Source: Psychrobacillus sp. OK028 (GTDB lineage Bacteria; Bacillota; Bacilli; Bacillales_A; Planococcaceae). From it: DNA of 64,000 nt. Of this stretch, positions 41,800 to 51,107 are shown one piece after another. Numbering within the stretch: position 1 is the stretch's first letter; every line of letters begins with the position of its first letter. A program made the translations under genes and the position numbers. The stretch spans positions 62,001-126,000 of the forward strand of contig NZ_FNHY01000008.1 in assembly GCF_900103605.1 (NCBI RefSeq), written 5' to 3'. The notes under the pieces are model-generated. The model had not been told where the DNA came from. It saw nothing but the letters and a program-made list of their open reading frames with translations, and did no database searches.

Positions 41800-43725
41800 C
41801 TATAGGCAATGCATAGAGGCTTCCGCCTCATCCCAATAGACTGGATATCCTTTTCCTTTAGCGCAAAAAATAGAGGTAGACGTATACTCAGGGTCTGCTT
41901 CTTTATCATAACCAATTGTCTCCATTACATCCTCTGCATTATGACAGCGATCGTACCCACCAAAGACTAAGCTTAGTGATCCTTTGCCATGCGTGAACGA
42001 TGCAAAAACAGTGCTATAATTCATAAATGTTGCCACGGGCACTTTTCCTTTTACGAGAACGTTATCTCCGGCATTTTCTGGAGGTTCGAATGTTCCAGAA
42101 GCTTGTTGGATATCAGATAATACTCGACCTATTAAATCCATATGTACTTTAATCGTAAAATCATAAAAGGGCTCCAGCAGAATATTTTCTGCTTTTTCTA
42201 ATCCTTGACGAAGTGCGCGATAGGTTGCTTCTCGAAAGTCGCCACCGTGTGTATGTTCATTATGTCCGCGACCTGTGAGTAAAGTGATTTTCACATCAGT
42301 TAAAGAAGAACCTGTTAGTAAACCGTGATGGTCTCTTTCGAAAAGGTGATGTCGAACTAGGTTTTGGTTACCAATGGACAAATCATTCGCATGACATACA
42401 TTTGCGAATGTAATTCCACTATTTCTTGTTGCAGGTTCGATTAATAGATGCACCTCTGCGTAATGTCTTAACGGTTCAAAATGTCCATATCCACGAACAG
42501 AGTTATCAATAGTTTCCTTATAAAGAATTTTAGGCTCTCCAAAGGTTACGTGAAAACCAAAACGCTCCAATACAATTTGCTCGATTACTTCTAGCTGGAT
42601 AACTCCCATTACATGAACATGTATTTCTTGGAAGTGTTCATCCCAAAACACACGTAAAGAGGGGTCTTCTGCATCTAATAATTTAAAGCAACGCAATACT
42701 TCCTTTACATGGATAGATGCACCGAAGAGAACCTTAGATTTTAAAGTGGGTATCATAGCGAACTCTATTTTCTGGGAAATAGCTCCGATTCCATCACCAA
42801 TGGAAGCATTTGTTAATCCCGTAACAGCAACAAGTTCACCTGCTAAAGCCTGGTCGACGGTTTTAAACTTATTGCCGCTATATAAGCGGATTTGCGTTAT
42901 TTTCTCAGTTTGACCGCTATAGGTTACACTATCACGGACTTTTAACTTTCCGTTGACTAATTTCAAAAAGGTAACCCGATTTCCACTTTCATCGTGTCGA
43001 ATTTTATATACCTGTGCTGCAAATGCTCCGTCTGTTTTATAGGAGGTTGTGGTTAATAAATCTAGCTTGTTTAAAAATTCTACTATTCCTATATCCTTCA
43101 ATGCGGAACCACTAGCACAGGCGAAGATTTTATTTTCCTTTATCATATGTTGAAGTGATTGTGTCCATATGTCCTTATCAAATCCGCTGTCCATATAAAT
43201 TTCTAGAAGGGATTCATCTCGCTCGGCAATAAATTCTATTAGTTCTTCGTTGAAAGTATTCGTTATATCGCATATATCTTCCGATAAGGTAGTACGAATT
43301 TCAGCAAGGATACTTGCTGGATCTGTTCCTTCGTGATCGGTTTTATTGATAAAGAAAAAGGTTGGTACTTGGTGTTTTCGTAGTAATTGCCAAACAGTTT
43401 CTGTATGCCCTTCTATACCATCTACTGCACTGATAATAATGATTGCATAGTCCATCACTTGAATAGCCCGTTCCATTTCTGGTGAAAAGTCGACATGCCC
43501 AGGAGTATCGATAATATAGTAAGTAGAGTTATTGTAGGAAAAAATTCCTTGATCTGCAAAGATGGTGATTCCTCTATTTTTTTCTATTGTATGACTATCA
43601 AGAAACGAGTCTTGGTGATCAACTCGTCCTCGTTGTCTAATTGTATTTGTATGATAAAGTAGCTGCTCCGAAAAAGTAGTTTTTCCAGCATCCACATGTG
43701 CAAGAATTCCAATGGTTTTGTGCAT
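41800..43725 (-). CDS. TetM/EF-G-like ribosomal protection GTPase
   Basis: 641 residues, the length of Tet(M). Seen: G1 GILAHVDAGKTTFSEQLL, G2 RGITIF, G3 DTPGHVDF, G4 NKTD (Tet(M) has NKID), and domain IV/V blocks including GAPGDNV-like NAGDNVLVKG. It resembles tetracycline ribosomal protection proteins, which use GTP to dislodge drug from the A site. Its residues diverge clearly from Tet(M)/Tet(O) even in the G domain, so drug resistance is unproven. No mobile element or leader peptide is near, which favours an intrinsic chromosomal gene. Confidence 0.82.
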   Translation of the reverse strand: MHKTIGILAHVDAGKTTFSEQLLYHTNTIRQRGRVDHQDSFLDSHTIEKNRGITIFADQGIFSYNNSTYYIIDTPGHVDFSPEMERAIQVMDYAIIIISAVDGIEGHTETVWQLLRKHQVPTFFFINKTDHEGTDPASILAEIRTTLSEDICDITNTFNEELIEFIAERDESLLEIYMDSGFDKDIWTQSLQHMIKENKIFACASGSALKDIGIVEFLNKLDLLTTTSYKTDGAFAAQVYKIRHDESGNRVTFLKLVNGKLKVRDSVTYSGQTEKITQIRLYSGNKFKTVDQALAGELVAVTGLTNASIGDGIGAISQKIEFAMIPTLKSKVLFGASIHVKEVLRCFKLLDAEDPSLRVFWDEHFQEIHVHVMGVIQLEVIEQIVLERFGFHVTFGEPKILYKETIDNSVRGYGHFEPLRHYAEVHLLIEPATRNSGITFANVCHANDLSIGNQNLVRHHLFERDHHGLLTGSSLTDVKITLLTGRGHNEHTHGGDFREATYRALRQGLEKAENILLEPFYDFTIKVHMDLIGRVLSDIQQASGTFEPPENAGDNVLVKGKVPVATFMNYSTVFASFTHGKGSLSLVFGGYDRCHNAEDVMETIGYDKEADPEYTSTSIFCAKGKGYPVYWDEAEASMHCL

Positions 43726-43779
43726 TTTCTCACCTCTGAACTTAATTATAGCAAATTACGGTGAAAGGTCTTGTTTCAG

Positions 43780-43788
43780 TGCTATACT
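43780..43788 (+). promoter_or_regulatory. extended -10 promoter of the small ORF
   Basis: TGCTATACT, with GTGAAA 14 nt upstream of the TG, precedes the ORF at 43825 by 36 nt. Confidence 0.4.
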
Positions 43789-43824
43789 AGGAAGACTATA
43801 ACAACCTAGAAAGAGGGATAAATT

Positions 43825-44001
43825 ATGCAATATTCGAAATCTAAAATGGAAGAGCTAGTGAAATATAGCCCGGAGTTAAACAAGCGTTTAAAAGAGGTTA
43901 TGAAAGAACATGATTTAGAGAAAAGCTTTGCTTTAAAGGCTTTATATCATTCAGAAGTAAAAGACGGCGGTAAATATCAAAGAGATTATCAAGATTTATA
44001 A
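43825..44001 (+). CDS. 58-residue charged small protein, unknown
   Basis: ATG 43825 with AGAGGG six nt upstream opens 58 codons: start MQYSKSKMEELVKYSPELNK, end KYQRDYQDL. It is Lys/Glu-rich with two predicted helices and no membrane segment. It has its own promoter-like sequence upstream and a terminator 9 nt downstream, so it looks like a genuine monocistronic gene. The family is not recognised. Confidence 0.65.
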   Translation: MQYSKSKMEELVKYSPELNKRLKEVMKEHDLEKSFALKALYHSEVKDGGKYQRDYQDL

Positions 44002-44009
44002 AAAGTAAG

Positions 44010-44048
44010 AGTGAACCGATGCAATATAAAATCGGTTCACTTTTATTT
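44010..44048 (+). terminator. intrinsic terminator after the small ORF
   Basis: AGTGAACCGAT and ATCGGTTCACT arms with T-rich tail. Confidence 0.82.
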
Positions 44049-44113
44049 TAATATTCTAATAAATTCCTGTATTCTATAATAAACTAAATAAATTATTATA
44101 GGAGGATGAATTG

Positions 44114-44914
44114 GTGAAAGAGCTTGTGAGCAGAGTTCAACAATTAATAGCAGCTTCAAAAGGAACATGGGGGATCGTTCTAGAGGATTTAAATTCAGGA
44201 GAAAGATGGGAGCATAACGAACAGGAGCTTTTTTATGCGGCAAGTGTTATTAAAATACCAATTATGTCCTCGGTTTATAGTGCAGTAGACAAGGGCGACT
44301 TGACCCTAAACGATTTAGTCGTCCTCGATAAAAAAGATTATGTAGGAGGCTCGGGTGTGCTTCAGCATTTTACTCCGGGCTCATCCCTCCCACTTCAAGA
44401 CATCATTATGCTTATGATTATTCAAAGTGATAATACAGCTACAAATCTTTTAATCGACCTTGTAGGAGTAGAAAATATACAGAATTCCATGAAAGAAGCT
44501 GACATGTTTTATAGTACTTTTTATAACAAGCTGATGTTGAGTAAGCCTAATCCGGAAGGTACAAATTGTATAGCTGCATTGGACATAGCAATGCTTTTAA
44601 ATAAGATGGCTTCTGGGAGCTTAGTGAGTAGAACGGCAAGTGAGCAAATGATAGACGTGATGAAAAAACAACAGGTACGAGATTGTTTGCCAGAAAAATT
44701 ACCGTCTCCATATACTGATTTTGATCATGGAATGACGCCATGGGAGTTAGCTAATAAGACTGGGTGGATACCGGGAACTCGTCATGATGTTGGAATTTTT
44801 TATGTAGGTAATCGGAAGTTAATGGCAACGGTTTTATCAAAGGATGAAGATGATTTAGTTTCGAAAAGAATTCTTTCTCAAATCGGGGAGGAAATATATA
44901 AATACTTACAGTAA
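44114..44914 (+). CDS. class A beta-lactamase-fold serine hydrolase, no signal peptide
   Basis: 266 residues. Active-site triads of the penicillin-recognising fold are in order: SVIK (Ser44, Lys47), SDN at 105-107, and KTG at 215-217. There is no export signal, so the protein should stay in the cytoplasm, away from the usual beta-lactam targets. The omega-loop reads NPEGTN, not the ExxLN of true class A enzymes. I therefore favour an esterase or peptidase role over resistance. GTG 44114 with GGAGG eight nt upstream is preferred to TTG 44111. Confidence 0.8.
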   Translation: MKELVSRVQQLIAASKGTWGIVLEDLNSGERWEHNEQELFYAASVIKIPIMSSVYSAVDKGDLTLNDLVVLDKKDYVGGSGVLQHFTPGSSLPLQDIIMLMIIQSDNTATNLLIDLVGVENIQNSMKEADMFYSTFYNKLMLSKPNPEGTNCIAALDIAMLLNKMASGSLVSRTASEQMIDVMKKQQVRDCLPEKLPSPYTDFDHGMTPWELANKTGWIPGTRHDVGIFYVGNRKLMATVLSKDEDDLVSKRILSQIGEEIYKYLQ

Positions 44915-44925
44915 GGAGAATGATC

Positions 44926-45837
44926 ATGAATATTACATTAATAGGTTTAGGTGCGATAGGGAGTGTTTATGGAAATCTCTTGAGACAAGTAAATAATGTG
45001 AACTTACGAGTTTTAGTAGATACGGAAAGAAAATCCCGTTACGAGGCGGAAGGGGTGTATGTAAATGGAGAAAGAGTTCCATTTGTTTTCATTACCCCTG
45101 AAGAAGTAACCATCCCGGCAGATCTAATCATTGTTTCCGTAAAATATAATCATCTTCCACAGGCAATTCAAGACATACATAATCATGTCGGAGAAAATAC
45201 GATGATCATGTCTTTACTTAATGGAATAACGAGTGAAGAAGAGATAGCTAATATTTATGGGGAAGAGAAAGTTATTTATGCTATTAGCAATGGGATTGAT
45301 GCAACTAGAGAGGGCAACAGTGTTTATTGTTCCAATGCAGGAAAAATTTCATTTGGAAAGAAATTTAATGAGGTGATTTCACCACAGCTTTTAGCGATAA
45401 AAGATTGCTTTGACAGGGCAAATATTCGAAATGATATTCCAATAGATATGGAACATGTATTATGGTATAAATTCATGATCAATGTTGGTATAAATCAAAC
45501 ATCTGCAGTAACTAAGGCTTCATATGGTACTTTCCAAAAGGTTTCATATGCAAAAGAAATTGCAAAGGAGGCAATGAAGGAGGTTGTACAATTAGCTCAG
45601 GCAAAGAATATCCTATTAGGAGAAGAGGATATTGAGGTGTTTTTTAATACGATTATTAGCGGATTAAGTGAGGAAGGAAAGCCATCCATGCTCCAGGATA
45701 TTGAAGCAGGGAGGCTTACAGAAGTGCCAATGTTCTCGCGAAAAGTGATAGACCTTGGACAAGAGTTACATATAAAAACACCTGTGAATGAACTGTTGTT
45801 TCGTATAATTAAAACATTAGAAAGCAGTATAAAATGA
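44926..45837 (+). CDS. 2-dehydropantoate 2-reductase family protein
   Basis: 303 residues. The NADP-binding motif GLGAIGSVYG is at the N-terminus, VSVKYNHLPQAI is the conserved Lys region, and the C-terminal domain has WYKFMINVGINQTSA. These are ketopantoate reductase (PanE/ApbA) features; paralogues with other 2-keto acid substrates are common, so no symbol is given. ATG 44926 gives a proper spacing to AAGGAG; ATG 44920 is too close. It lies 11 nt after the beta-lactamase-fold gene, probably one operon. Confidence 0.83.
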   Translation: MNITLIGLGAIGSVYGNLLRQVNNVNLRVLVDTERKSRYEAEGVYVNGERVPFVFITPEEVTIPADLIIVSVKYNHLPQAIQDIHNHVGENTMIMSLLNGITSEEEIANIYGEEKVIYAISNGIDATREGNSVYCSNAGKISFGKKFNEVISPQLLAIKDCFDRANIRNDIPIDMEHVLWYKFMINVGINQTSAVTKASYGTFQKVSYAKEIAKEAMKEVVQLAQAKNILLGEEDIEVFFNTIISGLSEEGKPSMLQDIEAGRLTEVPMFSRKVIDLGQELHIKTPVNELLFRIIKTLESSIK

Positions 45838-45865
45838 GTAGCTTCCCAAAAGCACATTTTGCTCT

Positions 45866-45906
45866 AAATAGACCTCTAGTTTCTGGATAATGGAGGTCTA
45901 TTTTTA
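45866..45906. terminator. terminator between the PanE-like and FAD dehydrogenase genes
   Basis: AAATAGACCTC and GAGGTCTATTT arms; T and A tracts allow use from both sides. Confidence 0.78.
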
Positions 45907-45922
45907 AAGATGACTTCCGCAT

Positions 45923-47584
45923 TTACATATTCTTTAAATTGCGAACCAAGGCTCTTGCTGCTTCTCTACCTGTAAAAATACAGCCTCCTAGGAAGGTCCC
46001 CTCTAAAGAGCGATATCCATGAACTCCACCTCCACCAAAGCCTGTTACTTCACCCGCTGCATACAGACCAGGTACGGGAAGTCCGTTCTCATTTAGAACA
46101 CGACCGTCTAGATCAGTTTGCAGTCCTCCAAGGGTTTTCCTAGTCACAATATTTAATCGAACAGCAATTAAAGGACCGTTTTTAGGATCTAATAATTTGT
46201 GAGGAGATGCTGCTCGTATTAATTTATCGCCTATGTAGTTTCTAGCTCCACGTAGAGCAGTAATTTGAAGATCTTTAGTAAATTTATTATCGATTTCACG
46301 ATCCCTTGCGACTAGTTGACTCTCAATATGCTCCAAGTTTAATAGATTGTCACCGGTAATTTTATTCATCCCATTTACAAGGTCTGCTAAATTGTCTGAT
46401 ACGACAAAGTCTTCTCCTTTTTCCATGAATGCTTTTACTGGAGCAGTGGGTCCTGGTAGAATTCGCTTCAATACTTGTATAATACTTTTTTGTGTTAAGT
46501 CTGGATTTTGCTCTGATCCTGATAGTGCGAATTCTTTTTCAATAATTTTCTCGGTAAGTATAAACCAAGAGTAATCATATCCAGTTTTTTGGATAGCCTC
46601 AAGTGTCCCCAGTGTATCAAAGCCTGGGAAATTAGGAGCAGAAAAGCGCTGTCCTGTAGCATCTAGCCAGATGGAGGAAGGACCTGGGAGTATACGTATC
46701 CCATGAAGTGGCCAGATGGGATTCCAGTTTTTAATACCTTCTGTATAGTGCCACATACGATCCTTGTTTACTAAACGACCTCCAGCTTTCCTTGTAATGG
46801 CAAGCATACGGCCATCAACGTGCTCTGGAACTCCAGAAATCATCTGCTTTGGTGGTTCACCAAGTCTTGAAGGCCAGTTTTCTCTTACTAAATCATGATT
46901 AGCACCTATTCCGCCACTAGTAACCATCACGGCTTTAGCTTCATATTGAAAGTTACCAATCACATCTCTTTGGCTTGGTTCTCCCCGTCCAGCAGAACTA
47001 GGGGTCAATAGTGAACCACTCACACCAATAACTCGTCCATTTTCCCTGGTGAGTTCATCTACTTGGTGACGTGGTTTATATTCCACATTTCCCTTAGAGA
47101 TGGCAGCTCGAACACGAGTCTCAAAAGGCTTAACGATACCTGGTCCGGTACCCCAAACGATATGAAACCTAGGTACAGAGTTTCCATGTCCATCCGCAAG
47201 ATAGCCTCCACGTTCTGCCCAGCCTACTACAGGGAAAAATCTAACCCCTTGTGCGTGAAGCCAATCTCGTTTTTCCTCTGCAGCAAAGCGTACATAAGCT
47301 TCCGCCCATTTTTTCGCCCAATAATCTTCATCTTCTTCCCGATCGAAACCTGCTGTTCCTAGCCAGTCCTGCCAGGCAAGCTCATATGAATCGTGAATTC
47401 CTAATCTTTGTTGTTCTGGGGAATTCACTAAAAATAATCCTCCAAATGACCACCAAGCTTGCCCCCCAAATGATGCTTCAGGCTCTTGATCGAGCAGTAA
47501 AACTTTCTTTCCTGCATCGGCTAGTTCAGCTGTAGCAACGAGTCCTGATAGTCCTGCGCCAACTACAATTACATCCCATTCCAT
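45923..47584 (-). CDS. FAD-binding dehydrogenase (fumarate reductase/ketosteroid dehydrogenase type)
   Basis: 553 residues. Seen: FAD motif VIVVGAGLSGLVATAELADA, the FAD tail LLDQEPEASFGGQAWWSFGG, and the C-terminal block LYAAGEVTGFGGGGVHGYRS with EGTFLGGCIFTGREAARAL. The family includes flavoprotein subunits of fumarate reductases and 3-ketosteroid dehydrogenases; the substrate is unassigned. It has no signal peptide or heme domain. It stands alone. Confidence 0.82.
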   Translation of the reverse strand: MEWDVIVVGAGLSGLVATAELADAGKKVLLLDQEPEASFGGQAWWSFGGLFLVNSPEQQRLGIHDSYELAWQDWLGTAGFDREEDEDYWAKKWAEAYVRFAAEEKRDWLHAQGVRFFPVVGWAERGGYLADGHGNSVPRFHIVWGTGPGIVKPFETRVRAAISKGNVEYKPRHQVDELTRENGRVIGVSGSLLTPSSAGRGEPSQRDVIGNFQYEAKAVMVTSGGIGANHDLVRENWPSRLGEPPKQMISGVPEHVDGRMLAITRKAGGRLVNKDRMWHYTEGIKNWNPIWPLHGIRILPGPSSIWLDATGQRFSAPNFPGFDTLGTLEAIQKTGYDYSWFILTEKIIEKEFALSGSEQNPDLTQKSIIQVLKRILPGPTAPVKAFMEKGEDFVVSDNLADLVNGMNKITGDNLLNLEHIESQLVARDREIDNKFTKDLQITALRGARNYIGDKLIRAASPHKLLDPKNGPLIAVRLNIVTRKTLGGLQTDLDGRVLNENGLPVPGLYAAGEVTGFGGGGVHGYRSLEGTFLGGCIFTGREAARALVRNLKNM

Positions 47585-47722
47585 CTATATCCCCCATTTT
47601 TAAAAAATTCCGAAACTTATTTGTATTATATTCTATTGAATAATGAATTACTATTCACTGTTTGCAAAAATGATTTGAATAGAGACACATGATATAATAG
47701 GAGTATTATTGGAGGGAATACA

Positions 47723-48676
47723 TTGATAAACAGCAGCCGACAACCGGCATTTATTTATACATACGCATATAATGAGGACGAACGCTCTCTATGTCATTTA
47801 GAGATGCGGTCTTTTTTTGATATAGACTCCGAAACAAAAATATTAAAGAGTTCCATCAAAATAGATCCTAGTAGAAGCCCTTTTATGAAAGGGAGATTAG
47901 AGGTATTAGCAGAAGGAGACACAGTTGAGGAAATTATCGCTCAAGCCCCGAATTTTGGTTCCGAGGACGAAACAAACAAAGTAATATTCTTAAAAATAAA
48001 TGACCGACAAGGGACCGATAAAATTGAAAATGCAGAAAGACTTCAAATAGAAAGGGCTATTGGAAGTGACATGCAAGGGGAATTCGATTTACATCATCCG
48101 GATCAGTTATTTGCAGTAGTTCCTTTTGGAGGGCGTTGGTATTTTGGATTATATACAAAAAGCGAACCTATTTGGTTTAAGCATATAAAAAAACCACGGG
48201 AGTATTCTACAGCCCTTAGTACAAGAGTAGCCAGAGCAGTAGCTAATATCGCTGTTCCGCACCCGAAAGGTGTTCAAGCTATAGATCCTTGCTGCGGAAT
48301 CGGTACAGTACTTGTTGAAGCATTATCCATGGGCATAGATATTGTGGGTAGGGATATAAACCCTCTTGTATGTCAGGGATCTAGAGAAAATATTGCCTAC
48401 TTTGGCTTAACTGGAGATGTTCGTAAGAGTGCCATTGAAGACATCAATGAGATGTATGATGTAGCGATAATAGACTTACCATATAATTTGTATACACATG
48501 CATCCTGGGAGGAACAATTCACTATTTTGAAGCATGCTCGTAGAATAGCTAAAAAAGTAGTGATTGTTACAATCGAATCGATGGATGACCGACTAGAAAC
48601 GGTAGGGCTTCATATTAAAGACCGGTGCATAACGAAAAAACAGCAATTTACACGCGAAATACTAGTTTGTGAGTAG
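47723..48676 (+). CDS. TRM11-like RNA methyltransferase
   Basis: 317 residues. The C-terminal methyltransferase domain (about 165-317) has motif I IDPCCGIGTVLVEAL, motif II VGRDINPLVCQGS and motif IV IDLPYNLY, the D/N-P-P-Y-like signature of tRNA guanine-N2 methyltransferases (UPF0020). The N-terminal half may bind RNA; a THUMP domain is not obvious. The TTG start has GGAGGG seven nt upstream. It overlaps nothing, but the LytTR gene starts 26 nt later. Confidence 0.78.
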   Translation: MINSSRQPAFIYTYAYNEDERSLCHLEMRSFFDIDSETKILKSSIKIDPSRSPFMKGRLEVLAEGDTVEEIIAQAPNFGSEDETNKVIFLKINDRQGTDKIENAERLQIERAIGSDMQGEFDLHHPDQLFAVVPFGGRWYFGLYTKSEPIWFKHIKKPREYSTALSTRVARAVANIAVPHPKGVQAIDPCCGIGTVLVEALSMGIDIVGRDINPLVCQGSRENIAYFGLTGDVRKSAIEDINEMYDVAIIDLPYNLYTHASWEEQFTILKHARRIAKKVVIVTIESMDDRLETVGLHIKDRCITKKQQFTREILVCE

Positions 48677-48701
48677 GTTAACGGGAAAAGGAGATGGAAG
48701 G

Positions 48702-49346
48702 ATGAAGGATTTATCCATAGTAGCATTATTAGATGTTGTTGGAGAACTATTTTCTGATGAAGTGTCTATCGCTGTCTCCGATACGGAAAAGTATATTTAT
48801 TATCGACCAAGTAAGCGAATTGACTTAAAAATTACTCCTGGAGATCTACTAAAAGAGGAAACTTTAGCTTATAAAGCACTTCAAAGCAGACAAAAGGTAT
48901 CTGAATTTATCAATCGAGAGGTTTTTGGCGTCCCATATCACGGGATGGCGGTGCCTTTTATGCATCAGGGTGAAATAGAAGGCTGTGTGTTAGCAATTTA
49001 TCCAGCATTTACAGACGGCAAATCTGTCATTACGATAAAGACTCAGGACGGATGGATTCCAATTCCTTTTTCTGACGTGATTTATCTGGAAGCAAAAGAT
49101 CGTAAAACCCATATTGTTACTAAGTCTTTTGCTGGAACTCACACTAGCTCTCTTCAAGATTTTGAGTATAGACTACCTCGGGAATTGTTCATACGCTGTC
49201 ATCGTTCTTTTATCGTCAATGTGCATCATATTAAAGAGATTTTCCCCGACACACATTCAACTTTTTTATTAGCTATGGTGAATGGAGAGAGAATATCTGT
49301 CAGTCAGTCCTATGCTAGTTATTTTCGTAAATTATTAGGATTCTAA
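48702..49346 (+). CDS. LytTR family transcriptional regulator
   Basis: 214 residues: an N-terminal sensory region of about 110 residues, unlike a receiver domain, then a LytTR DNA-binding domain (VIYLEAKDRKTHIVTKS, LPRELFIRCHRSFIVNVHHIKEI). There is no partner kinase, so it probably senses a small molecule directly. ATG 48702 with AAAGGAG is preferred to GTG 48669. The next gene, an acyl-CoA:acetate CoA-transferase, has paired direct repeats in its leader, a likely target. Confidence 0.82.
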   Translation: MKDLSIVALLDVVGELFSDEVSIAVSDTEKYIYYRPSKRIDLKITPGDLLKEETLAYKALQSRQKVSEFINREVFGVPYHGMAVPFMHQGEIEGCVLAIYPAFTDGKSVITIKTQDGWIPIPFSDVIYLEAKDRKTHIVTKSFAGTHTSSLQDFEYRLPRELFIRCHRSFIVNVHHIKEIFPDTHSTFLLAMVNGERISVSQSYASYFRKLLGF

Positions 49347-49349
49347 TAC

Positions 49350-49397
49350 AAAACGCTTGAATAAGGGGAATTTTCTCCGAAATTCAAGCGTTTTTTT
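49350..49397 (+). terminator. intrinsic terminator after the LytTR gene
   Basis: AAACGCTTGAAT and ATTCAAGCGTTT are perfect 12-bp arms, then T7. Confidence 0.85.
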
Positions 49398-49433
49398 ATT
49401 AACAATAAAAATATAAATAGTTGTTAAATAATT

Positions 49434-49466
49434 ATTTTCTGTTCTATCACGAAAATTTTCTGTTTC
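49434..49466 (+). promoter_or_regulatory. paired direct repeats, candidate LytTR binding site
   Basis: ATTTTCTGTTCT at 49434-49445 and ATTTTCTGTTTC at 49455-49466 are 21 bp apart, exactly two helical turns, the geometry bound by LytTR dimers. They lie about 92 bp before the CoA-transferase ATG. Confidence 0.5.
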
Positions 49467-49557
49467 AATCAATTATAAGGTGTCTTCGACAAGTTTCAAC
49501 AAAATTGTGACAAAAGGGGGTAAAATAATTTAAATGCACTTTGAGGGGGATACTAAT

Positions 49558-51072
49558 ATGTTAAATAATTTAGATCGTATTAAGGATACTAGTTTACATA
49601 GTTTAGTAGTTGGAGCAGAAGAAGCTGCTTCATGGATTCAACACGGTATGACACTTGGATTAAGTGGGTTTACACGTTCGGGTGACGCGAAAGCGGTTCC
49701 ATTAGCATTGGTTGAAAGAGCAGCAACTGAATCTTTTAAAGTGAATATATTTACAGGCGCTTCCGTAGGTTCTGATATTGATAAGTTACTATCTGAAGCA
49801 GGAATTGTGCACAAACGTTTACCATTCCAAGCGGATGCAACGATGCGCAAACATATTAATGCTGGGAATCATTTGTTTGTTGATCAGCATTTGTCCCATA
49901 CATCAGAGTTAATCCGTTCTGGGGTATTACCAACTATTGATTTCGCAGTAGTGGAAGCGGTTTCAATTACTGCAGATGGAATGATTATTCCTACAACATC
50001 TGTGGGTAATTCCACAACCTTCGTCTCGCAAGCAAAAAATATCATTATAGAAATTAACGTAGAGCAATCTGAAATGTTAGAAGGACTTCATGATATATAT
50101 GAACCAGCTGCTCAAGGAAGCAGACAACCGATTCCTTTAATGAGTGCAGAAGAGCGAATTGGCCAAATTGGAATCCCTTTTGATGCATCAAAAGTAAAAG
50201 GAATCGTATTTACTAATTACACAGATTCACCATCACCAATTGTTCCACCAGATGAGGAAACAGAAGAAATGGCACAGCACTTGATTTCTTTTCTTCGTCA
50301 AGAAGTAAGCGCTGGTAGATTAACTAACAAGCTAGCACCACTTCAAGCTGGTATAGGGTCAGTTGCCAATGCAGTGCTAGGTGGCATGATTAACTCAGAA
50401 TTTGAAGATTTACAAGTATACTCCGAAGTTCTTCAAGACTCTGTATTTGAACTAATAGATGCCGGCAAAGTAAATTTTGCTTCTGCCTGCTCAATAACAC
50501 TTTCACAGGAAATGATGGATAAAGTATATGGTAACTTGGAAGAGTACCGAGATAAATTAGTGCTAAGACCACAAGAGATTACAAATCATCCTGAAATTAT
50601 TCGCCGTTTAGGTCTTATCTCTATTAATACAGCATTAGAATTTGATATTTATGGAAATGTTAACTCAACCCATGTATCAGGTACTAAAATGATGAACGGA
50701 ATCGGCGGTTCCGGGGATTTCGCTCGCAATAGTAGAATAGCTATTTTTGTAACAAAATCTATTGCCAAAGGCGGGAACATCTCTAGTATTGTACCTTTCG
50801 TAGCTCACGTAGATCACACGGAACACGATGTAGATGTAGTGGTAACCGAACAGGGCTATGCAGATTTGCGTGGTTTAGCACCTAGAGAACGTGCAGAGCT
50901 AATCATTGAAAACTGTGTACATCCAATGTACAAAAAGCAGTTACGTGATTACTATGAAGAAGCATTAACGAGAGGTGGACAAACTCCACATGTCCTAGAA
51001 AAAGCATTTTCATTCCATGCGAACCTGGCGAAAAATGGAACGATGCTCGATAAAGAAACAGCATTAGTATAA
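49558..51072 (+). CDS. acetyl-CoA hydrolase/succinyl-CoA:acetate CoA-transferase family protein
   Basis: 504 residues. It exchanges CoA between acyl-CoA and acetate or succinate through a glutamyl-CoA intermediate. Seen: MTLGLSGFTRSGDAKAVPLA, GSVANAVLGG as the CoA loop, and VVTEQGYADLRGLAPRERAE. ATG 49558 with GAGGGGG eight nt upstream is preferred to ATG 49534. The gene likely serves acetate overflow or reuse and may answer to the LytTR regulator upstream. Confidence 0.86.
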   Translation: MLNNLDRIKDTSLHSLVVGAEEAASWIQHGMTLGLSGFTRSGDAKAVPLALVERAATESFKVNIFTGASVGSDIDKLLSEAGIVHKRLPFQADATMRKHINAGNHLFVDQHLSHTSELIRSGVLPTIDFAVVEAVSITADGMIIPTTSVGNSTTFVSQAKNIIIEINVEQSEMLEGLHDIYEPAAQGSRQPIPLMSAEERIGQIGIPFDASKVKGIVFTNYTDSPSPIVPPDEETEEMAQHLISFLRQEVSAGRLTNKLAPLQAGIGSVANAVLGGMINSEFEDLQVYSEVLQDSVFELIDAGKVNFASACSITLSQEMMDKVYGNLEEYRDKLVLRPQEITNHPEIIRRLGLISINTALEFDIYGNVNSTHVSGTKMMNGIGGSGDFARNSRIAIFVTKSIAKGGNISSIVPFVAHVDHTEHDVDVVVTEQGYADLRGLAPRERAELIIENCVHPMYKKQLRDYYEEALTRGGQTPHVLEKAFSFHANLAKNGTMLDKETALV

Positions 51073-51077
51073 TGAAT

Positions 51078-51107
51078 AACCGATTCCTTGTGGAGTCGGT
51101 TTTTTTC
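51078..51107 (+). terminator. intrinsic terminator after the CoA-transferase gene
   Basis: AACCGATTCC, short loop, GGAGTCGGTT, T tail. Confidence 0.85.

Noticed and set aside
44114-44914. Acquired beta-lactam resistance gene
   Set aside because: No signal peptide, altered omega-loop, no mobile context.
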